A stretch of DNA of 64,000 bases from Aspidapion aeneum (GCA_963576565.1 OY755039.1:138073369-138137368); one strand, 5' to 3'; positions 61,281 to 63,846 are shown, counted from the stretch's first letter. The notes: a model not told the origin generated them from the letters alone. A program made the numbers and translations.

Positions 61281-63846
61281 GTTCCCTTAAAAAAAATTGA
61301 TCTGATTGTCGCCCCCTGTATATTATAACCTATAAAAAAAATACTAATGGTGGGTCTAAAGTGGCCATAATTTTCCAAACCGAACAGTTTTAGTTTGAAC
61401 TTTCTACTCCCAATAACAACCGAGTTATAGCGATCTTGCTATTATAAAAAATCACCCTGTACATACAGTGTCCCGCACTTCCTGTAATTTTTTTATTGGT
61501 ATTGATTCCCAAAACGAGGCACTGCACTAATTAGTCATTAGCTTACTATTTTACTTGCTTTTTATTTATACGAACATATTGATTTAGCCGGGCTATGACG
61601 TTTTCTATTCGTTGTTGTTTTGACTGTTTTAATGTCAAACAAATTGGGACCGACTTTTTACAAAACAAATTACCGTTTTTGCAACTAAATCAATATTTGC
61701 GCACATTTTAATATAATTTTGGATTCTCTTTTATGTTTCGGATCTTTATTTATTAGGTAAGTACCTATTTTATATCTCCTTTAAAAGGTCTCGGTGTTTT
61801 ATTATAGACATATAAAGCGGCACACTGCAGGTACAAAGTGAAACAACAATTTTTTGAGGCTTATTTATAGATTTTGCCGCAAAACTTGGTTTACCATAGC
61901 TATGACGCGGTGCCACTTATATACATCCTCATATATTAATGTTCAACTATAACCCCTGTACCGAAAATAAAAAACACAAAAAAATATGACGAACAATGCA
62001 CCAACAATGAGACCTATTAATGTTTTATGAGACATAGAAAAATTATTAGAGGAACTGGTTTACTATCAATTTTTAGAATTTATAGATGAAAACGAAATTT
62101 TAGTAGCTCAACAATCAGGATTTAGAAAAAAATATCCAACAGAAATTGCCGTTCAGTATGTGGTGGAAAATTGGAGGAGGTGTTTTGAAACAAATGAAAT
62201 AGTTATTGGGATATTCTTAGATTTTAAAAGGGCCTTTGAAACAATTGATAGAGAGAGACTTCTACAAAAACTTTATAACTATGGATTACGAGGAAAAGTT
62301 TTGGAATGGTTTAAAAATTATTTGTTTAACAGAAAACAACGTACTAAAATAATAAACACACTATCATCAAAAAAAGAAATCAAAATTGGGGTACCTCAGG
62401 GAAGTAAATTGGGGCCATTATTATTTATTCTTTACATAAATGATTTACCATCCATTTTAAAATATAGTTTAATTCAGATGTTTGCGGATGATACGTTAAT
62501 TTACTTAAAAGGCAATTCTTTGGAACATATTATTAATTTATTAAATTCTGACTTAAAATTAGTTTTAAATTGGTTAAATACAAACAAATTAAAATTAAAT
62601 GTTAATAAAACGAAATGTATGACAATAAATTTGAAAAGTAATCCATTAAATTTAGAAATTCAAATAAACAATGAAAAATTGGAAATCGTGAATTCATTCA
62701 AATATCTAGGAATTATAGTAGACTCAAAATTAAAGTTTAATTTATACTACGATAATATCATCTCGAAAATAGCAGCAAAAATTGGATATTTAGGAAGAAT
62801 AAGTCATTATTTATCATTTTTCTCAAAAAAATGTGTATACAACACAATAATTTTGCCATATTTTTTGTATTGCTCAACTATTTTATATTCAGCTAATGAA
62901 GACATTCTGGAAAAATTACAAATTTTACAAAATCGTGCAATGAGAATAATTTTAAATGCAGATAAATAACAATGTTAAAGAAATTAAACTGGCTAAATGT
63001 AAAAATTTTTATATTTTATAATGTTTGTATTTTTATTTATAAAATTAATAATAATTTACTACCAGATTCCTTAAAACAATTTATAAATCAAAATTATAAT
63101 TATCATACTTACAATACCCGGACAAAAGAAGATTTTCATTTAAGCACTACATCAAAATTAGTTGTTCAAAAATCAATATTTTTAAAAGGCTTGAGTGAAT
63201 ACAATAAATTAAACATGTCAATTAAAAATAAACCAAATTTAAAAAAAGTATAAAAAAATATTTATTTTCAATACAATTTACATAAAGTTATTAAATTTGA
63301 TTAATATAGTGTTAGTTTATACCTATTTATTTATTTGTTGTATAAATTTGAATTTTAAGTATAGTTTTAAGTTGATTTAAGAAAAAATTGTAGCAAATAT
63401 GCTAAATAAAAGCTTAAAACAAAAAAAAAACTGTAGTTGGGTTTGGCTTAATCGGCCATTTGGTCGGGGACCAAAAAAAAACCTCATTTTTATTCATATT
63501 TCCTTCATATTTTTTTTCTTAATTTCATACTTTTCATGTTTTTATTAAAAAATTGCATATTTTTCATATTATGTTCCTGTTTATCTGTTGAGAGTATTAT
63601 AAGTATTTTTTGATTTTTAAAGGCGACAAAAATCATCAAGAAATCAAAAACGAGCGCCATCACGCGACAGCGCTGTATCTGGCCTGCAAACATCTGCCGG
63701 GACCCTTACTCTCATCCCCTGGAGAAAGAGCGGGGATGTTGGTGGAGGCTGCGAAGACTTTGGAACGAATTGGGGACCAAAAAAGTTTGCAGGATTGTTA
63801 CAAACTTATGAGGACTCTAGGTACGAATTCTATTATCACAAATTAA
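1279..63846 (+). CDS. SREBP: Sterol regulatory element-binding protein (SREBP), 14 coding exons, 5' partial
   Basis: Membrane-bound bHLH-zip transcription factor of lipid synthesis. In the known family the precursor sits in the ER with SCAP, moves to the Golgi, is cut by site-1 then site-2 protease, and the N-terminal bHLH half enters the nucleus. Joining 1279-1401, 3404-3752, 5775-5874, 6028-6146, 12112-12302, 20355-20536, 24929-25071, 28454-28559, 34379-34571, 39842-40027, 45198-45497, 48840-48998, 55037-55172 and 63623-63846 gives 2511 nt with every phase matching and no internal stop: 836 residues. Domains, numbered from the first codon here: bHLH about 59-109, zipper leucines 108/115/122, membrane segments about 192-211 and 244-263, regulatory domain about 264-836. 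Family members are about 1000-1150 residues, so roughly the first 200-300 are missing. In flies SREBP responds to phosphatidylethanolamine rather than sterols; whether this applies here is inference. Confidence 0.96.
1402..2420. other. Intron 1, first part
   Basis: No gene or transposon is recognised apart from the tandem duplication listed separately. The left end of a TIR element follows at 2421. Confidence 0.55.
1875..1992. repeat. Two-copy tandem repeat, 66-bp period
   Basis: A unit beginning TATTTTCGCCCAAAAACAT and ending near AAGTTCGTTTTAATTT occurs at 1875 and again at 1941 with only a few differences. It is a local duplication with no other visible property. Confidence 0.85.
2421..3339. 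mobile_element. Non-autonomous DNA element, GGATGATTCTAC ends, copy 1
   Basis: Begins GGATGATTCTAC and ends GTAGAATCATCC, a perfect 12-bp terminal inverted repeat. A second copy with the same ends and interior lies at 41569-42419. Flanks are TTAT and TTGT here and ATAT/ATAT there, consistent with a 4-bp target duplication that has mutated here. The 919-bp interior has no transposase; it carries the repeated motif AGAGGAATGAG four times. The superfamily is not identified; a 4-bp duplication would suit Sola- or CMC-type elements. It ends 64 bp before the bHLH exon. Confidence 0.8.
3404..3752 (+). CDS. SREBP: SREBP exon b: bHLH and leucine zipper
   Basis: Acceptor TTTTCTAG, donor GTGAGT, enters in phase 0 and leaves with one base. 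The basic region reads [16 protein letters not shown]. The Tyr in RKYR replaces the Arg of ordinary bHLH factors and is the hallmark of SREBPs, letting them bind sterol response elements as well as E-boxes. Helix 2 ([19 protein letters not shown]) runs into a short zipper with Leu every seven residues. The bHLH-zip is complete within this one exon. This is the most diagnostic exon of the gene. Confidence 0.98.
4004..4896 (-). mobile_element. 5'-truncated LINE with target-site duplication
   Basis: On the - strand it encodes the reverse-transcriptase palm and C-terminus: [10 protein letters not shown], the catalytic [11 protein letters not shown], the KYLGLKI box and the C-terminal WYGHVQRMN plus RRKRGRPRR, the signature of many insect endonuclease/RT LINEs. 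The frame is open except for one in-frame TAA at 4288-4290. CTTATAATCT flanks it at 3994-4003 and 4897-4906, a 10-bp target duplication. The right edge truncates the protein just before the CISPT motif, so this is a textbook 5'-truncated insertion. The tail next to the left duplication is ATATATA. Confidence 0.9.
4907..5774. repeat. Intron 2 remainder with dispersed short block repeats
   Basis: A block resembling GGTTATTAGTGTAGAA, then TTATAATCTA, then ACACATTCTTAATC and CCCGTTTTTTAT occurs around 3965, 4900, 5470 and 5700. The last copy contains the acceptor of the exon at 5775, and the LINE at 4004 inserted into another copy. The stretch between is AT-rich and otherwise plain. Confidence 0.6.
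5775..5874 (+). CDS. SREBP: SREBP exon c: Ser/Glu-rich linker ending in DQSR
   Basis: Acceptor TTTTTTATAG, donor GTAATT, phases 1 in and 2 out. It encodes a linker rich in Ser, Pro, Glu and Thr and ends with Asp-Gln-Ser-Arg, the Arg codon being split over the next intron. DRSR just before the first membrane segment is needed for site-2 protease cleavage in mammalian SREBPs, so DQSR is its likely counterpart with one conservative change. The acceptor lies at the end of a small block repeated elsewhere in intron 2. Confidence 0.93.
6028..6146 (+). CDS. SREBP: SREBP exon d: membrane segment 1 and lumenal loop
   Basis: Acceptor TTCTTAG, donor GTAAGT, phases 2 in and 1 out; the intron before it is only 153 nt. 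It begins [20 protein letters not shown], a membrane helix whose Leu-Cys pair three residues after DQSR matches the site-2 protease bond (Leu-Cys) of mammalian SREBPs. The lumenal part ends GGRTILS, an R-x-x-L motif like the site-1 protease site (RSVLS) of SREBP-2. The loop is much shorter than this domain would need for folding on its own, as in other SREBPs. Confidence 0.95.
6851..7354. mobile_element. Solo LTR
   Basis: Comparison of the two arms of the foldback shows a 504-bp insertion present in the left arm only. It starts TGTTCG and ends CCAACA (TGTT/AACA inverted ends) and is flanked by CAAGT at 6846-6850 and 7355-7359, a 5-bp duplication. These are the properties of an LTR left after recombination. 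TATAAAA at about 7289 could be its promoter if it reads on the + strand. The TGTTC start recalls BEL/Pao LTRs, which is only suggestive. A (TTCGG)n tract lies inside at 7188-7205. Confidence 0.75.
8550..10347 (+). mobile_element. 1.8-kb DNA element, CCCAAGTAACATT ends, copy 1
   Basis: Begins CCCAAGTAACATT and ends AATGTTACTTGGG. The inserted position in the foldback arm is clear, and CTA is present on both sides, so the duplication is 3 bp. An inverted copy at 34783-36639 shares the full interior. There is no transposase, so it is non-autonomous. A 74-codon frame at 9816-10040 is present in both copies but its differences are mostly non-synonymous, so it is not treated as a gene. An (ACCGA)n-type tract at 9149-9166 is missing from the sibling. 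Confidence 0.85.
10373..10556. other. Intron 4 sequence between two elements
   Basis: Unassigned bases between the foldback and the next DNA element. No feature recognised. Confidence 0.5.
10557..12085 (+). mobile_element. 1.5-kb DNA element with GACGTC-rich ends, copy 1
   Basis: Begins CCCAAGCAGCATTTGGACGT and ends AATGTTTCTTGGG. An inverted copy lies at 56043-57647. Both subterminal regions are crowded with the palindrome GACGTC (for example near 10570, 10618, 10629, 10697, 11908, 11986, 12034), as expected of transposase-binding subterminal repeats. Open frames inside are shared with the sibling but carry no transposase motif. Its ends resemble those of the 1.8-kb family. The right end is 26 nt from SREBP exon e. 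Confidence 0.82.
12112..12302 (+). CDS. SREBP: SREBP exon e: membrane segment 2 and start of regulatory domain
   Basis: Acceptor TTTATTTTTAG, donor GTAAAG, phases 1 in and 0 out. After the loop comes a hydrophobic helix (about [19 protein letters not shown]), then the cytosolic HGDPIV and FWIHRKQAD. The last two match the conserved G-E/D-P-V and FWRHRKQAD region that opens the regulatory domain of animal SREBPs. Only 26 nt separate the exon from the end of a DNA transposon at 12085. Confidence 0.95.
12758..13237. mobile_element. Near-perfect 229-bp inverted repeat with hammerhead-like core
   Basis: The left arm 12758-12986 and right arm 13009-13237 are complementary without gaps and with very few mismatches, around a 22-bp loop. 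Each arm contains, on opposite strands, CTGATGA, a GACAA...TTGTC stem, GAAAC, and ACGTT...AACGT, which resembles a hammerhead ribozyme core (13140-13190 on +). Such cores are known from the terminal repeats of Penelope-like elements. Stem I is not evident, and there is one extra A after CTGATGA. The high arm identity suggests recent origin or gene conversion. Confidence 0.7.
13238..13877. other. Intron 5 sequence, nothing recognised
   Basis: AT-rich. Short frames on both strands at 13445-13699 overlap each other and show no family resemblance. Confidence 0.5.
13878..14583 (+). mobile_element. Hairpin-ended repeat family, copy 1
   Basis: Four copies occur in the window (also 20936, 30372, 40192). 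Each starts CTCTGCCAAT, has a hairpin AGCTCACACTA...TGTGAGCTA near the left end and another at the right end, two or three internal tandem units of about 115 bp beginning CTCCAGACTCAATTACCTTT, and a (CAGA)n tract. Terminal hairpins, internal tandem units and a microsatellite recall DINE-1/Helentron-type non-autonomous elements. No transposase or helicase is present, so this is only a proposal. Confidence 0.75.
14584..17363. other. Intron 5 stretch, homopolymer tracts and a diverged duplication
   Basis: No gene recognised. It holds a C run at about 15297-15312 and a C7-A-G11 stretch near 15583-15602. Two diverged copies of a unit containing TTATAACGTCACACAGGC / TTATGACGTCACGCAGGG, then a phrase GTCGA(C)TT(G)GGGTAG, lie at about 15990-16110 and 16540-16680. 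The frame at 16306-16542 is not convincing. Confidence 0.5.
17364..18967. mobile_element. DNA element with 31-bp TIR and 6-bp target duplication
   Basis: Ends are a perfect 31-bp inverted repeat beginning GACGAGTCGTTAAATACCGA (17364-17394 and 18937-18967). TTTTCC flanks it at 17358-17363 and 18968-18973. Inside is an 85-codon frame (17497-17754) with a CKFC and a nearby HCH, reminiscent of a zinc finger but not a full C2H2 pattern. A smaller TA-inserting element (17858-18671) is nested within. The superfamily is not recognised. Confidence 0.75.
17858..18671. mobile_element. Mariner-type MITE, CAGGGTGTCCCAAA ends
   Basis: CAGGGTGTCCCAAATTCG at the left is matched inverted at the right, and TA flanks both sides. 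The arms stay complementary for about 165 bp. No transposase. Related ends occur at 37375-38927. It sits inside the element at 17364-18967. Confidence 0.8.
19002..20238 (+). mobile_element. Pogo/Tigger-type DNA transposon relic
   Basis: Ends CAGTACAACTTCAGTAGTTC and inverted CAGTACAACTTCAGTAATCC, with TA on both sides. At 1237 bp it is shorter than an intact Tigger, so the front of the transposase is missing. The remaining part is described at 19230-19950. Confidence 0.85.
19230..19950 (+). pseudogene. Tigger/pogo transposase, C-terminal relic
   Basis: Read through several frameshifts and stops it encodes [20 protein letters not shown], the conserved block around the second catalytic Asp region of pogo-type DDE transposases (LPPNxTxxxQPMDQ), then a helical region, an acidic stretch and a Lys-rich helix near 19870-19930 typical of the C-terminal tail. 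The N-terminal DNA-binding part and first catalytic Asp are absent. It cannot be active. Confidence 0.8.
20355..20536 (+). CDS. SREBP: SREBP exon f: regulatory domain
   Basis: 60 codons plus two bases; acceptor GTTTTTAG, donor GTAAGA. No full-length open frame marks it because an ATG-initiated frame overlaps only partly, so it was found by family resemblance and phase. It encodes a helix-rich stretch ending [16 protein letters not shown], matching RLWVGRWLAGRAGGL of vertebrate SREBP-1. The split Arg codon at its end is completed by the next exon. Confidence 0.94.
20628..23018. mobile_element. Large inverted-repeat element, CCGGGTGGGCC ends
   Basis: Ends CCGGGTGGGCCAAAAAAA and its inverse, TA on both sides, so Tc1/mariner-type insertion. 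The arms are about 800 bp and diverged, with an inner block (cell phrases such as CAATCGTATAATCTGTAAAA) repeated several times. Copy 2 of the hairpin-ended family is nested at 20936-21675. No transposase. Confidence 0.75.
20936..21675 (+). mobile_element. Hairpin-ended repeat family, copy 2
   Basis: Same structure as 13878-14583: CTCTGCCAAT start, hairpins at both ends, about 115-bp tandem units and a longer (CAGA)n tract at 21484-21535. Confidence 0.75.
23265..24928. other. Intron 6 remainder with two small hairpins
   Basis: TAAGGTAACTGATAAT and its exact inverse form a 16-bp stem at 23389-23432. A second stem CCACCCTT...AAGGGTGG lies at about 23450-23472. Otherwise AT-rich with no feature. 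Confidence 0.55.
24929..25071 (+). CDS. SREBP: SREBP exon g: regulatory domain
   Basis: Acceptor CGTTTTTAG, donor GTATAT, phases 2 in and 1 out. It has no ATG near its start. The residues [11 protein letters not shown] and [12 protein letters not shown] match the 'YHKLHQLHAMG' and 'NLALSALNLAE' segments of vertebrate SREBPs, and the final split codon gives Glu with the next exon, as in the family. Surrounding bases are AT-rich and repeat-like, but the exon is clean. Confidence 0.93.
25072..25372. other. Intron 7, first part
   Basis: No feature recognised. Confidence 0.5.
25373..26890. mobile_element. Tandem-repeat composite element, copy 1
   Basis: Starts about CGCCAAGTTCGC, contains a CACT-rich tract, then at least six units of about 124 bp (25620-26420; each contains GCTAGAGAG...TGAGCTTTGG and CCCTATA...GTAAAGTTATG), and ends in a 372-bp inverted repeat (26519-26890, arms beginning ATCATAACAAAAACATTTCA). 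A second copy with the same order is at 49017-50154, so the parts travel together. Class unknown. Confidence 0.7.
27053..28358 (-). mobile_element. LINE fragment, reverse transcriptase, decayed
   Basis: On the - strand: [47 protein letters not shown], then [12 protein letters not shown] (catalytic FADD), [20 protein letters not shown] and the C-terminal WYGHV region. Two long frames (27349-27882 and 27915-28283) are separated by a frameshift, and the C-terminus is broken by more. It is 5'-truncated near NNYRR. The 3' end carries (TAC)n repeats. Same family as 1-228 and 36765-39735. Confidence 0.9.
28454..28559 (+). CDS. SREBP: SREBP exon h: regulatory domain
   Basis: 106 nt, phases 1 in and 2 out, acceptor GATTTTTAG, donor GTGAGA. 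It encodes a short helical stretch, [20 protein letters not shown], aligning to the family segment '[21 protein letters not shown]'. It lies about 95 bp downstream of the 5' end of an antisense LINE fragment. Confidence 0.92.
28560..28974. other. Intron 8, first part
   Basis: No feature recognised; AT-rich. Confidence 0.5.
28975..29720 (-). mobile_element. Penelope-like element, 3' part with GIY-YIG endonuclease
   Basis: On the - strand a frame without stops from about 29718 to the TAA at 29088-29090 encodes [38 protein letters not shown] and RKFIEAAYI. The C-x-C-x3-Y-x-G-x-T-K-R pattern and the EAAYI block are those of the GIY-YIG nuclease at the C-terminus of Penelope-like elements. The upstream [19 protein letters not shown] is their usual linker. 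The reverse transcriptase is missing. The sequence after the stop holds a hammerhead-like core (29013-29054). Confidence 0.9.
29867..31067 (+). mobile_element. DNA element with GTGGCACCGCGTCAT near the ends, copy 1
   Basis: AAGTGGCACCGCGTCAT at 29886 is matched inverted at 31031-31047, and the similarity to the other copies extends outward to a TATAGTTGA-type end on each side. It is about 600 bp without the nested hairpin-ended element (30372-30966). Sibling copies are 55220-55793 and 59382-61951. No protein is encoded. Confidence 0.7.
30372..30966 (+). mobile_element. Hairpin-ended repeat family, copy 3
   Basis: Insertion into the A-run of the surrounding element is clear by comparison with 55738-55760. 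It has one tandem unit fewer than the other copies and a CGGTTCGGTTCG tract at 30718-30729 that they lack. Confidence 0.8.
31299..31738 (+). mobile_element. LTR with primer-binding site
   Basis: A 422-bp LTR-like segment runs from TGTCATG to GTGACA (inverted TGTCA/TGACA). It has TATAAAA at about 31440 and AATAAA at about 31639, spaced as promoter and poly(A) signal. Directly after the end comes TGGTGGAGGCGCCGGG (31723-31738), placed and shaped like a tRNA primer-binding site. No internal coding region follows, so it is a 5' remnant on the + strand. No short target duplication is evident, as expected if the 3' half is gone. Confidence 0.7.
31739..32396. other. Intron 8 stretch after the LTR
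   Basis: A phrase AGTTATTTC(A/C)AAACCCTTAC is found before (31254) and after (31822) the LTR. Otherwise nothing recognised. Confidence 0.45.
32397..33737. mobile_element. TIR element containing reiterated GGCCACGACCCTG repeat
   Basis: Ends TGACGCTGACTTACTCCGTT and inverted TGACACTGACTTACTCCGTT form a 25-bp TIR. Inside lie two consecutive partial copies (about 32424-32715 and 32716-33320) and a third shorter one (33321-33636) of a repeat that exists once in full at 45533-46128. A hairpin CTAGTGACGTTT...AACGTCACTAG lies at 33647-33697. No transposase. Whether the outer TIR and inner repeats are one element or nested is unclear. Confidence 0.6.
33738..34378. other. Intron 8, last part
   Basis: AT-rich; nothing recognised before the T-rich acceptor of exon i. 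Confidence 0.5.
34379..34571 (+). CDS. SREBP: SREBP exon i: regulatory domain
   Basis: Acceptor is a run of T then AG; donor GTCAGT; phases 2 in and 0 out. It encodes [16 protein letters not shown] and [12 protein letters not shown], matching the 'RFFLSSARQACLAQSG' and 'WLCHPVGHRFFV' segments of SREBPs, then ends at DPIIVQMQ. About 20 nt after the donor a palindromic element with a tRNA-like core begins. Confidence 0.95.
34591..34772 (+). mobile_element. Palindromic element with tRNA-like core
   Basis: Arms from about 34594 and 34770 are inverse copies (for instance GGCA...ATAAGATAACAAAAAGATTTAC and its inverse). The centre holds a tRNA-like sequence: a 5-bp anticodon stem TTCGC/GCGAA around CTAGATA, then AGGTC, then a perfect T arm GCTGG-TTCGATC-CCAGC, whose GGTTCGATCC is a Pol III B-box. 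TTTTT follows at 34726-34730. The D arm is shortened and the acceptor stem would be offset, so it is not a functional tRNA. TTAA lies on both sides. It starts about 20 nt after the donor of exon i. Confidence 0.7.
34783..36639 (-). mobile_element. 1.8-kb DNA element, CCCAAGTAACATT ends, copy 2
   Basis: Inverted copy of 8550-10347 with the same ends and interior, about 90% alike by eye. Flanked by AG on both sides, so the duplication is not as clear as for copy 1. No transposase. Confidence 0.85.
37375..38927 (+). mobile_element. Mariner-type element, internally deleted
   Basis: CAGGGTGTCCCAAATTGG and its inverse end the element, with TA on both sides and long arms (about 450 bp). It interrupts the LINE at 36765-39735. 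A transposase relic lies at 38068-38358. Confidence 0.85.
38068..38358 (+). pseudogene. Mariner-like transposase, DNA-binding relic
   Basis: A 96-codon frame ends [20 protein letters not shown] plus KRNNYKL. This resembles the second helix-turn-helix of mariner-type transposases, where 'S-x-R-x-hydrophobic...G-I-x-x-T/S-S-V-x-R-I-L' is usual. The DDE domain is missing. Confidence 0.6.
39842..40027 (+). CDS. SREBP: SREBP exon j: regulatory domain
   Basis: 62 codons, phase 0 at both ends, acceptor TTTTTCATAG, donor GTAAAG. It begins [17 protein letters not shown], aligning to 'LFREHLLERALNCIAQP' of vertebrates, and continues through a Lys/Asp-rich stretch that varies in the family. It has no ATG near its start. 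It follows a decayed LINE on the same strand. Confidence 0.94.
40192..40900 (+). mobile_element. Hairpin-ended repeat family, copy 4
   Basis: CTCTGCCAAT start, hairpins at both ends, three tandem units and a short (CAGA)n tract, as in 13878-14583. Confidence 0.78.
41569..42419. mobile_element. Non-autonomous DNA element, GGATGATTCTAC ends, copy 2
   Basis: Sibling of 2421-3339 with two short internal deletions. ATAT flanks both sides. Confidence 0.85.
42964..43681. mobile_element. MITE, CAGGGTGTCTCTAAAAGG ends
   Basis: 718 bp with TA on both sides. Arms of about 170 bp are complementary (the phrase TGTACAAAATCTTAGCAC near each end). The central frame 43217-43495 shows no family resemblance. 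Confidence 0.82.
43738..45138 (-). mobile_element. DNA transposon with 8-bp target duplication, P-like reading frame
   Basis: Ends CGCAGCCAACGATAAAGACC and inverted CGCAGCCCACGAGAAAGACC, flanked by TATGGCCC at 43730-43737 and 45139-45146. The 8-bp duplication fits P or hAT elements. A subterminal hairpin ACGCAGCCCAC...GTGGGCTGCGT lies at 44913-44948. The encoded protein is described at 44082-44790. Confidence 0.8.
44082..44790 (-). pseudogene. Possible P-element/THAP9-like transposase fragment
   Basis: The 175-residue frame 44082-44609 extends upstream in the same frame, through one TAA, to about 44790. The joined region has [20 protein letters not shown] followed by a KKLICKILL...[12 protein letters not shown] stretch. 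This order recalls the 'RYS...LAL-x-LY-x-SP-x-AY...LP' block of P-element and THAP9 transposases. The acidic catalytic residues are not seen, and the last part (44082-44300) matches nothing I know. The 8-bp duplication supports the idea but hAT remains possible. Confidence 0.4.
45198..45497 (+). CDS. SREBP: SREBP exon k: regulatory domain
   Basis: Exactly 100 codons, phase 0 at both ends, acceptor GGCTTTAG, donor GTAAGC. It begins [20 protein letters not shown], matching '[20 protein letters not shown]', with [12 protein letters not shown] after it. The acceptor is 31 nt from the end of an older MITE-like element and the donor about 35 nt from the start of another repeat. Codon use is less AT-biased than the flanks, with more C and G in third positions. 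Confidence 0.96.
45533..46128. mobile_element. GGCCACGACCCTG repeat, single full copy
   Basis: Starts AGGCCAAGGCCAACAC about 35 nt after the donor of exon k and ends GATCGTGGCCCGTCC. The first and last bases are loosely inverted. It matches the reiterated repeat at 32424-33636. No protein. Confidence 0.7.
46129..48520. other. Intron 11 stretch
   Basis: A short hairpin GTGCGGAAA...TTTTCCGCAC lies at 46164-46190. A small inverted repeat around AGACAACTT/AAGTTATCTC lies at about 46490-46620 and is echoed at 52380. Two copies of a 59-bp unit (CCTCCTT...GCATTTTATAG) lie at 48336-48424. No gene. Confidence 0.5.
47544..47596. repeat. (AT)n microsatellite
   Basis: About 26 uninterrupted AT units. 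Confidence 0.97.
48521..48707. mobile_element. Pogo-type MITE
   Basis: 187 bp; right end GAGGTTCGACTG and left end GAGTCGAACCTC, TA on both sides. The interior repeats TCTATAACTCGAACC several times. This TIR type is typical of pogo/Tigger-derived MITEs. Confidence 0.8.
48840..48998 (+). CDS. SREBP: SREBP exon l: regulatory domain
   Basis: 53 codons, phase 0 at both ends, acceptor ATGTTTTTAG, donor GTAAGT. It encodes [20 protein letters not shown], matching 'AMQLLLCDLLLVARTSLWQR', then a variable stretch with Pro, Ser and Asn, and a helix ending [10 protein letters not shown] tandem-repeat composite starts about 18 nt after the donor. Confidence 0.95.
49017..50154. mobile_element. Tandem-repeat composite element, copy 2
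   Basis: Same order as 25373-26890: CGCCAAGTTCGC start, CACT-rich tract (49192-49220), about four 124-bp units, then an inverted repeat 49816-50154. It starts about 18 nt after the donor of exon l. Confidence 0.7.
50155..50737. other. Intron 12 stretch
   Basis: Nothing recognised. Confidence 0.45.
50738..51760. repeat. Minisatellite array, eight units of 110-130 bp
   Basis: Each unit has GTTTTTGACAC, CCATTATCCGATTTGGATG, a phrase GGTCCGATGACAATA and a C-rich CCTACCCCCACCCCC segment. A two-unit block of 244 bp beginning at 51021 is repeated almost exactly from 51265. The last unit is degenerate. Open frames here are shadows of the repeat. Confidence 0.88.
51761..52661. other. Intron 12 stretch
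   Basis: No feature recognised except a phrase GAGATAACTTTTTTACAG at about 52391 that echoes the small inverted repeat near 46500. Confidence 0.45.
52662..53326. mobile_element. MITE, CAGGGTCTCCCATAACTT ends
   Basis: 665 bp. CAGGGTCTCCCATAACTTAG at left and, inverted, CAGGGTGTCCCATAATTTAG at right, TA on both sides. Interior shared with 41160-45166. No protein. Confidence 0.8.
53457..54286. mobile_element. Foldback element with about 390-bp arms
   Basis: 53457-53846 pairs with 53898-54286 with moderate divergence (for example TTGTAATATCTCATAAACGA against its inverse at the far end). The loop is about 50 bp. No clear terminal motif or target duplication, and no protein. Confidence 0.75.
54287..55036. 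other. Intron 12, last part
   Basis: Nothing recognised. An open frame runs from 54815 into exon m, but its upstream half is not SREBP-like. Confidence 0.5.
55037..55172 (+). CDS. SREBP: SREBP exon m: regulatory domain
   Basis: Acceptor TTTTTTGTTACAG, donor GTAAGA, phase 0 in and 1 out. It encodes [20 protein letters not shown] and LIDRSLRQR, one of the most conserved blocks in SREBPs ('RVFLHEATARLMAGASPAR', 'LLDRSLRRR'). An open frame runs in from 54815, but the upstream part has no family resemblance and the acceptor is good, so the exon starts at 55037. Confidence 0.96.
55220..55793 (+). mobile_element. DNA element with GTGGCACCG(C/T)GTCAT ends, copy 2
   Basis: Sibling of 29867-31067. 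AAGTGGCACCGTGTCATAGC at 55241; the inner right TIR is deleted but the outer CATCAACTATA remains. It carries a CCGAACC tract at 55713-55734 that the siblings lack. Confidence 0.7.
55794..56042. other. Intron 13 sequence between elements
   Basis: Nothing recognised. Confidence 0.45.
56043..57647 (-). mobile_element. 1.5-kb DNA element with GACGTC-rich ends, copy 2
   Basis: Inverted sibling of 10557-12085: starts CCCAAGAAACATTTATATGA, ends CAAATGCTGCTTGGG, TTT on both sides. It has one more GACGTC-rich segment (about 56150-56230) than the sibling. No transposase. Confidence 0.83.
57648..58882. other. Intron 13 stretch
   Basis: Nothing firm. CAGGGCTGTC at 58751 followed by repeated CTTCATATTTT resembles a hAT-type end, but no partner end was found. 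Confidence 0.4.
58883..59163. mobile_element. MITE, AGAGAGTTTTTGGAA ends
   Basis: 281 bp; AGGCACGGATAAGACCAGG near the left is matched inverted near the right, and the arms pair for about 105 bp. No clear target duplication. Confidence 0.7.
59865..60949 (+). pseudogene. Mariner-like (IS630/Tc1/mariner) transposase, nearly full length
   Basis: Cut-and-paste DDE transposase. From the start [20 protein letters not shown] (an ATG 18 codons upstream is also open) come an N-terminal helix-turn-helix region ([16 protein letters not shown]), then the first catalytic Asp in [10 protein letters not shown], the second in FQQDGAPPH, and the third in [11 protein letters not shown], about 40 residues later. 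That spacing suits the long-spaced mariner relatives rather than DD34D mariner. One frameshift near 60516, a TGA near 60548 and a TAA near 60813 break it; the C-terminus [15 protein letters not shown] is readable to the TAA at 60947. Confidence 0.9.
61218..61276. repeat. (TA)n microsatellite in a transposon arm
   Basis: About 29 TA units inside the right arm of the mariner-like element. The left arm has only CCTATATATTTTTG at the matching place. Confidence 0.95.
61952..63431 (+). mobile_element. CR1/Jockey-type LINE, 5'-truncated
   Basis: The coding region begins about 62008 (RPINVL, then a TGA, then [15 protein letters not shown] and [15 protein letters not shown]). The frame 62160-62969 carries [36 protein letters not shown] and the catalytic [10 protein letters not shown]. 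After a one-base shift, 62972-63253 carries the C-terminus with SLKQFINQ and [15 protein letters not shown] at about 63404 and an A-run to 63431 mark the 3' end. The few breaks suggest a fairly young insertion. It sits about 190 bp before the last SREBP exon. Confidence 0.9.
63432..63622. other. Intron 13, last part
   Basis: T-rich with repeated TTCATATTT phrases also seen at 58760-58860. It provides the acceptor of the last exon. Confidence 0.5.
63623..63846 (+). CDS. SREBP: SREBP last coding exon with stop
   Basis: Acceptor GATTTTTAAAG, phase 1 in, stop TAA at 63844-63846. It encodes [20 protein letters not shown] and [15 protein letters not shown], matching the last helices of vertebrate SREBPs ('EALLLASWYLPPAFLSAPG', 'MLAEAARTVEKLGD'), and ends LGTNSIITN, comparable with the family's short Gly/Thr/Ser tail. 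CTAG followed by GTACGA at 63819-63825 could serve as a donor to a further exon, but the C-terminal resemblance favours this stop. An AATAAA at 63845-63850 overlaps the stop codon. Confidence 0.92.

Larger units (their letters stand above)
59457..61459 (+). mobile_element. Mariner-like element with long TIRs
   Basis: CAGGGTGATTTTTTATAATT at left and its inverse at right, TA on both sides. The arms run to about 59790 and from about 61095, some 340-370 bp, and contain an inner CAGGGGGCGACAATCAG end-like motif at 59617 and 61303. The right arm is lengthened by a (TA)n expansion. A decayed transposase gene fills the centre. Confidence 0.88.
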
